Source: Vibrio harveyi NBRC 15634 = ATCC 14126 = KCTC 12724
Lineage (GTDB): Bacteria > Pseudomonadota > Gammaproteobacteria > Enterobacterales > Vibrionaceae
Length of the DNA stretch: 64,000 bases
Assembly (NCBI RefSeq): GCF_001591145.1
Contig: NZ_BCUF01000004.1
Coordinates: 62,001 to 126,000, forward strand
Direction: 5' to 3'
Part shown: positions 59,973 to 64,000 of the stretch, piece by piece
Layout of the letters: each line of letters begins with the position of its first letter
Numbering within the stretch: the first letter of the stretch is position 1
The notes under the pieces: generated by a model
The model's database searches: none
The model's input: only the letters and a program-made list of their open reading frames with translations
Told to the model about the DNA's origin: nothing
Made by a program: the position numbers and the translations under genes

Positions 59973-62552
59973 ATGGCGACGAACAACACTCCGTCACAAG
60001 ATGTGCAAGAGATGGTGGCTCAGGCAGACACAGGTGCGCGTAGCCCAATGGGCTTGCAAGGTCGAATCCTATGGTTCGTACCACTGTGCTGGTCGCTATT
60101 TCAATTATGGTATGCCTCTCCGCTACCATTTATTTTTAATTTTGGCGTACTCAATGACACTGAAGCGCGAGCAATTCATTTAACTTTTGCTACTTTTCTC
60201 GCTTTCACTGCTTATCCAGCAATGAAAAACTCTCCGCGTGATCATATCCCTTTGATTGACTGGATATTGGCACTAGCGGGCAGTTTTGCGGCAGCTTACA
60301 TTTATATTTTCTACACTGAGCTTGCCGGCCGTTCAGGCGCACCAACCACTGTCGATATCGTGGTATCAGTCACTGGTATGGCATTGTTGCTTGAAGCAAC
60401 ACGTCGTGCACTTGGTCCCCCTTTGATGGTCGTTGCAGCCGTATTCCTGACTTACACCTTCGCTGGTCCATACATGCCAGATGTTATTGCTCATAAAGGC
60501 GCAAGCTTAAACAAAGCGATGTCGCATCTGTGGTTAACAACAGAGGGTGTATTCGGCGTAGCGCTTGGCGTATCAACGTCTTTCGTATTCTTGTTCGTAC
60601 TGTTTGGTGCCATGCTAGAGCGCGCAGGTGCTGGTGCTTACTTCATCAAAGTTGCTTTCTCACTGCTTGGTCACATGAAAGGTGGTCCAGCGAAAGCCGC
60701 AGTGGTTGCATCAGGTCTATCCGGTCTAGTTTCAGGTTCATCCATCGCTAACGTAGTAACGACAGGTACGTTTACGATTCCATTGATGAAGCGAGTTGGC
60801 TTCCCTGGAACAAAAGCGGGTGCTGTTGAAGTTGCAGCCTCTACTAACGGTCAGCTCACACCACCTATCATGGGTGCAGCGGCATTCTTGATGGTAGAGT
60901 ACGTCGGTATCTCTTACGTTGAAGTCATCAAAGCTGCTCTACTTCCAGCACTGATTTCTTACATCGCCTTGATTTACATTGTTCACCTAGAAGCATGTAA
61001 AGCTGGCATGACAGGGCTTCCTCGTCGCCACAACCCAACAATGCTACAAAGCCTATTGTCATTTACTGGCACTATTCTCGGTTTGTGCGTTATCAGTGCC
61101 TTGGTTTACTACGGTGTGGGTTGGACTAAAGACGTATTTGGCGATGCTGCTACAACCATCGTAACCATCGCGTTATTAATTGTTTACGTCGGTCTGGTGA
61201 AGATTTCAGCCAACCACGCCAAAGATGGTGCAATCGAAATTGATGCGGAACTCACTGAGGTCCCAGATCCAGGTCCAACAATTAAATCTGGCTTACATTT
61301 CCTATTGCCTATCGTCGTACTGGTTTGGTGTTTGACCGTTGAACGCTTTTCTCCGGGTCTATCGGCATTCTGGGCAACGGTATTCATGATCTTTATCTTG
61401 CTGACGCAACGTCCATTGATCGCATTACTGTCAAAACAAGGTGACTTGGTTGAACAAACTAAAGACGGCTTTGTTGACCTCGCAGAGAGCTTGGTGTCAG
61501 GCGCACGTAACATGATCGGTATCGGTGTCGCAACAGCAGCGGCAGGCACTGTAGTTGGTGTGGTCACCCTTACTGGTATTGGCTTGGTGATGACAGACTT
61601 CGTCGAGTTCATCTCTGGTGGTAGTGTCATACTCATGCTGCTGTTTACTGCGGTTATCAGTTTGATTCTGGGTATGGGTCTGCCAACAACTGCAAACTAC
61701 ATCGTTGTATCAACACTAATGGCACCGGTTATCGTAACTCTGGGGGCAGCTCATGGCTTGATCATCCCACTGATTGCGGTGCACTTATTCGTGTTCTACT
61801 TCGGTATATTGGCTGACGATACCCCTCCAGTAGGTTTGGCTGCATTTGCAGCTGCTGCAATTGCCAAGTCAGATCCGATTCGTACTGGTATTCAAGGCTT
61901 TACCTACGATATTCGGACTGCGATCCTGCCATTTATGTTCGTCTTCAACACTCAACTTCTATTGATGGGGATCGACACTTGGTGGCACTTAGCGCTGACC
62001 GTAATCTCTTCAATCATTGCCATGTTGATTTTCTCTGCGGCGACGCAAGGTTGGTGGTTCACACGTAACAAATGGTGGGAAACGGTCCTACTATTAGTAT
62101 TAACGTTCTCTTTCTTCCGCCCTGGTTTCTGGTGGGACATGCTCTACCCAGCGAAAGTTCTTTCCCCTGGTGTTGAGATAGCTCAAATCACAGAAGGGCT
62201 AAATGTAGGAGAATCCCTAGAGTTACGTGTCGCTGGTGAAAACTTAGAAGGCGATTACATAGAGAAAACGGTACGTCTTCCGTTCGAAGATAAAGCGGCA
62301 ACCGCTGAAGAGCGTATTTCTTCAATGGGTCTAATGCTGACCGAGAACGACGGCAAAATGATCGTAGACATGGTTGAATTTGGCAGCCCGGCAGAATCTT
62401 CTGGTATCGACTTCGATTGGGAGATCAAATGGGTAGTTCAAGACGCCGATCGACCGATGAAAGAGTGGGTATTTATCCCTTGTTTGATGATTTTGCTGGT
62501 ACTTGCCCTGAACCAAAAACGTCGTGCTCGTAAGGAACAGTTGAGCGCATAA
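59973..62552 (+). CDS. TRAP transporter fused QM permease with C-terminal DUF3394
   Basis: An 859-residue inner-membrane permease. The small DctQ-like part (about residues 25-140) is fused to the large DctM-like part, which has LSGLVSGSSIANVVTTGTF and GMGLPTTANYIVVSTL. The final 120 residues are a DUF3394-type domain, with a soluble segment (LRVAGENLEGDYIEKTVRL) and a PDZ-like stretch (VEFGSPAESSGIDFDWEI) before a last membrane helix and basic tail. It works with the TAXI protein 306 bases upstream and uses an ion gradient, not ATP. AAGGAAAA precedes the ATG. Confidence 0.92.
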   Translation: MATNNTPSQDVQEMVAQADTGARSPMGLQGRILWFVPLCWSLFQLWYASPLPFIFNFGVLNDTEARAIHLTFATFLAFTAYPAMKNSPRDHIPLIDWILALAGSFAAAYIYIFYTELAGRSGAPTTVDIVVSVTGMALLLEATRRALGPPLMVVAAVFLTYTFAGPYMPDVIAHKGASLNKAMSHLWLTTEGVFGVALGVSTSFVFLFVLFGAMLERAGAGAYFIKVAFSLLGHMKGGPAKAAVVASGLSGLVSGSSIANVVTTGTFTIPLMKRVGFPGTKAGAVEVAASTNGQLTPPIMGAAAFLMVEYVGISYVEVIKAALLPALISYIALIYIVHLEACKAGMTGLPRRHNPTMLQSLLSFTGTILGLCVISALVYYGVGWTKDVFGDAATTIVTIALLIVYVGLVKISANHAKDGAIEIDAELTEVPDPGPTIKSGLHFLLPIVVLVWCLTVERFSPGLSAFWATVFMIFILLTQRPLIALLSKQGDLVEQTKDGFVDLAESLVSGARNMIGIGVATAAAGTVVGVVTLTGIGLVMTDFVEFISGGSVILMLLFTAVISLILGMGLPTTANYIVVSTLMAPVIVTLGAAHGLIIPLIAVHLFVFYFGILADDTPPVGLAAFAAAAIAKSDPIRTGIQGFTYDIRTAILPFMFVFNTQLLLMGIDTWWHLALTVISSIIAMLIFSAATQGWWFTRNKWWETVLLLVLTFSFFRPGFWWDMLYPAKVLSPGVEIAQITEGLNVGESLELRVAGENLEGDYIEKTVRLPFEDKAATAEERISSMGLMLTENDGKMIVDMVEFGSPAESSGIDFDWEIKWVVQDADRPMKEWVFIPCLMILLVLALNQKRRARKEQLSA

Positions 62553-62596
62553 CCGATTTGGCCTCGAGGATACGGGGCCTTAATGAGAGACATTGA

Positions 62597-63034
62597 ATGT
62601 ACAAACAAATTCTTGTTCCGGTTGATCTAAATGACCAAGGCTTTTCTGACCGCGCCGTTGAATTGGCGGTATGGCAGGCGAAGCAAGCCAATGCTGAAGT
62701 GCACCTGCTGACAGTATTGCCAGGCATCCATATGTCAATGGTCGCGAGTTACTTTCCGAAAGATGCCGCTGCAAAAATGAAGCAAGACGTAAAGCAGCAG
62801 CTAAAAGCGTTTGCTGATCAGCATATGGACGACGAAGTGATTTACAAGGTGCATGTTGCGGAAGGTAAAGCTTACGCAACCATCTTAGATTACGCAGAAC
62901 GTTTAGGTGCAGACCTTATTATTATGCCAAGCCACAAACGTTCGAAGATCAACAAAGTGATGCTGGGCTCTGTAGCGAGTAAAGTAGTAGAGAACTCACC
63001 AATCAACGTTATGGTGGTGAAGCCTCAAGGCTAA
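62597..63034 (+). CDS. Universal stress protein, TRAP-linked
   Basis: A 145-residue UspA-family protein starting YKQILVPVDLND. The ATP-binding motif G-x2-G-x9-G-S is incomplete: the final GS (VMLGSVASK) is present, but the earlier glycines are replaced (PSHKRSKIN). It may not bind ATP tightly. It lies 44 bases after the TRAP permease, like TeaD next to TeaABC in Halomonas, where the Usp modulates transport. A similar regulatory role here is inference. Confidence 0.88.
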   Translation: MYKQILVPVDLNDQGFSDRAVELAVWQAKQANAEVHLLTVLPGIHMSMVASYFPKDAAAKMKQDVKQQLKAFADQHMDDEVIYKVHVAEGKAYATILDYAERLGADLIIMPSHKRSKINKVMLGSVASKVVENSPINVMVVKPQG

Positions 63035-63061
63035 CGCGCTCATTCAAACTCAAAATGAAAG

Positions 63062-63095
63062 AAAAGGTTGATGCTCGCATCAACCTTTTGTTTTT
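63062..63095 (+). terminator. Terminator of the TRAP operon
   Basis: AAAAGGTTGATG-ctcg-CATCAACCTTTT followed by GTTTTT. Confidence 0.9.
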
Positions 63096-63128
63096 CTAAC
63101 GCCCAGTTCACCAAAGATAAACGGCGCT

Positions 63129-63833
63129 CTACCCTGCCGCTCGCACAAACGCTGTTAAAACATCGCTAGAGTGCGATACCGCTAATTCATCAATGTGACC
63201 TGACGCTTCGACCTGACCACCGGCGACAAAAGCAAAATGACTCGCAATCGCTCTCGCATCACTCAAATGGTGCGTCACCATTAACACGGTAATACCACGA
63301 TCAGTCGCAAGCTGTTTCACCAGTGTCAGCATCTCTTCACGCAGCACGGGGTCAAGTGCAGAAAAAGGCTCATCGAGTAGCCACATCGGATGCGGCTGAA
63401 CAAAGCAACGTGCGAGTGCCACACGCTGGCGCTGACCACCAGAAAGGTGTTCCGGTAAGCGATCTAAATACTCAGCAACGCCGACTTGCTTGGCTGCTTG
63501 CTCGACAAGAAGCTTTTGGTCTGCCGTAAGCTTTAACCCCGGATGCAGCCCTAAACCAATGTTGTCCCTTACTGACAGGTGGGCAAACAGATTGTGTTCT
63601 TGGAACAGCATTGAAAACGGGCGCTGATACGGCTCTTTACTCACGATAGATGTGCCATCAACCAAGATATCGCCTAGGTCAGGATTAATGAATCCAGCAA
63701 CCAAAGCGAGCAACGTTGATTTACCTGCACCGCTCGGTCCCATCAGCGACACGATTTGTCCGCGTTTAATCTCTAAATCAAAGCGAAATAGCTCACGTTG
63801 ATAGGTGTACTGAACATCATCCAACACTAACAT
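63129..63833 (-). CDS. thiQ: Thiamine ABC transporter ATP-binding protein ThiQ
   Basis: A 234-residue ATPase of the thiamine importer ThiBPQ. Walker A is GPSGAGKST (residues 32-40), the ABC signature LSGGQRQ (130-136), Walker B WLLDEP (151-156), and the switch His is in VTHHLSD. The start overlaps the thiP stop (TAATG), so it is translated with thiP. In E. coli this operon is controlled by a TPP riboswitch upstream of thiB, which would lie beyond the window. Confidence 0.94.
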   Translation of the reverse strand: MLVLDDVQYTYQRELFRFDLEIKRGQIVSLMGPSGAGKSTLLALVAGFINPDLGDILVDGTSIVSKEPYQRPFSMLFQEHNLFAHLSVRDNIGLGLHPGLKLTADQKLLVEQAAKQVGVAEYLDRLPEHLSGGQRQRVALARCFVQPHPMWLLDEPFSALDPVLREEMLTLVKQLATDRGITVLMVTHHLSDARAIASHFAFVAGGQVEASGHIDELAVSHSSDVLTAFVRAAG

Positions 63834-64000
63834 TATGCTTTCCCCTTTGTTTTTAATACTTTTTCAATCACAGCAAAGCAGCCTACGCTGAGTAATAGCA
63901 AGGTAACCGACACAACCGCTGCTGCATCCATTTGATAACTGCCCAGTAGTTGGAATAAATACAGCGGTAAGGTTCTAAATTCTTGCCCGCCAAACAAGGC
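63833..64000 (-). CDS. thiP: Thiamine ABC transporter permease ThiP, C-terminal part
   Basis: The minus-strand frame is open from the window edge to TAA at 63833-63835, giving 55 codons. The peptide has ALFGGQEFRTLPLYLFQLLG, a binding-protein-dependent permease segment, then one hydrophobic helix and a basic end (KVLKTKGKA). It directly precedes thiQ with a TAATG overlap, which identifies it as thiP. Confidence 0.88.
   Translation of the reverse strand, partial: ALFGGQEFRTLPLYLFQLLGSYQMDAAAVVSVTLLLLSVGCFAVIEKVLKTKGKA

Overview
The window is a stretch of core chromosome from a Vibrio, most likely of the Harveyi clade (V. parahaemolyticus, V. alginolyticus, V. harveyi or V. campbellii group). 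The evidence is the gene content: a LeuO/CalR-type regulator beside leuABCD, an rpsU-yqeY-dnaG-rpoD operon, mtlADR, a fused OlsF acyltransferase, a TAXI-type TRAP transporter with a fused DUF3394 permease, and the TATACCCAAG-ended intergenic repeat typical of vibrios. Base composition is moderate and even. I see no integrase, transposase, phage gene, CRISPR array or toxin-antitoxin pair, so no genomic island is apparent.

Layout. 1-7350: end of plsY, an alpha/beta hydrolase, tsaD divergent from the macromolecular synthesis operon rpsU-yqeY-dnaG-rpoD, then tRNA-Ile(CAU). 7400-11000: small membrane, periplasmic and secreted proteins and olsF. 11000-16200: mannitol operon mtlADR behind a 600-base CRP-linked leader, then a HAD phosphatase. 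16129-19900 (minus strand): a CusRS-like two-component system, a small exported protein with a CusR-type box in its promoter, and a DUF481 outer-membrane protein. 20100-23300: glmS with an upstream DeoR-family regulator, divergent from pykF. 24800-33300: a GntR regulator, a diguanylate cyclase, ilvIH, a long-chain acyl-CoA synthetase and leuO. 33800-36500: a two-gene glycosyltransferase/PAP2 unit and an SH3 lipoprotein. 36700-41900: leuL attenuator and leuABCD. 42000-50800: DUF547 protein, djlA, then lptD-surA-pdxA-rsmA-apaG-apaH. 50880-54920 (minus): folA, the YjjPB exporter pair, obgE, rplU-rpmA. 55178-58313: ispB, a small unknown protein, mdh and argR. 58698-63034: TAXI/TRAP transporter with a universal stress protein. 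63129-64000: thiQ and the 3' end of thiP.

Most of the window is housekeeping: translation and replication start (rpsU, dnaG, rpoD, rplU, rpmA, obgE, rsmA, tsaD), envelope biogenesis (lptD, surA, plsY, glmS, ispB), branched-chain amino-acid synthesis (ilvIH, leuABCD, leuO) and central carbon metabolism (pykF, mdh, mtlAD). No clear new multi-gene system emerged. The best leads are regulatory: a near-exact CusR-type box in front of a small periplasmic gene next to a CusRS-like pair that has no metal-efflux genes nearby; a 13-base leader element shared by that gene and the DUF481 gene; a long inverted repeat in front of the DeoR-glmS pair; the complex mtl leader; and two intergenic repeats of the TATACCCAAG family.
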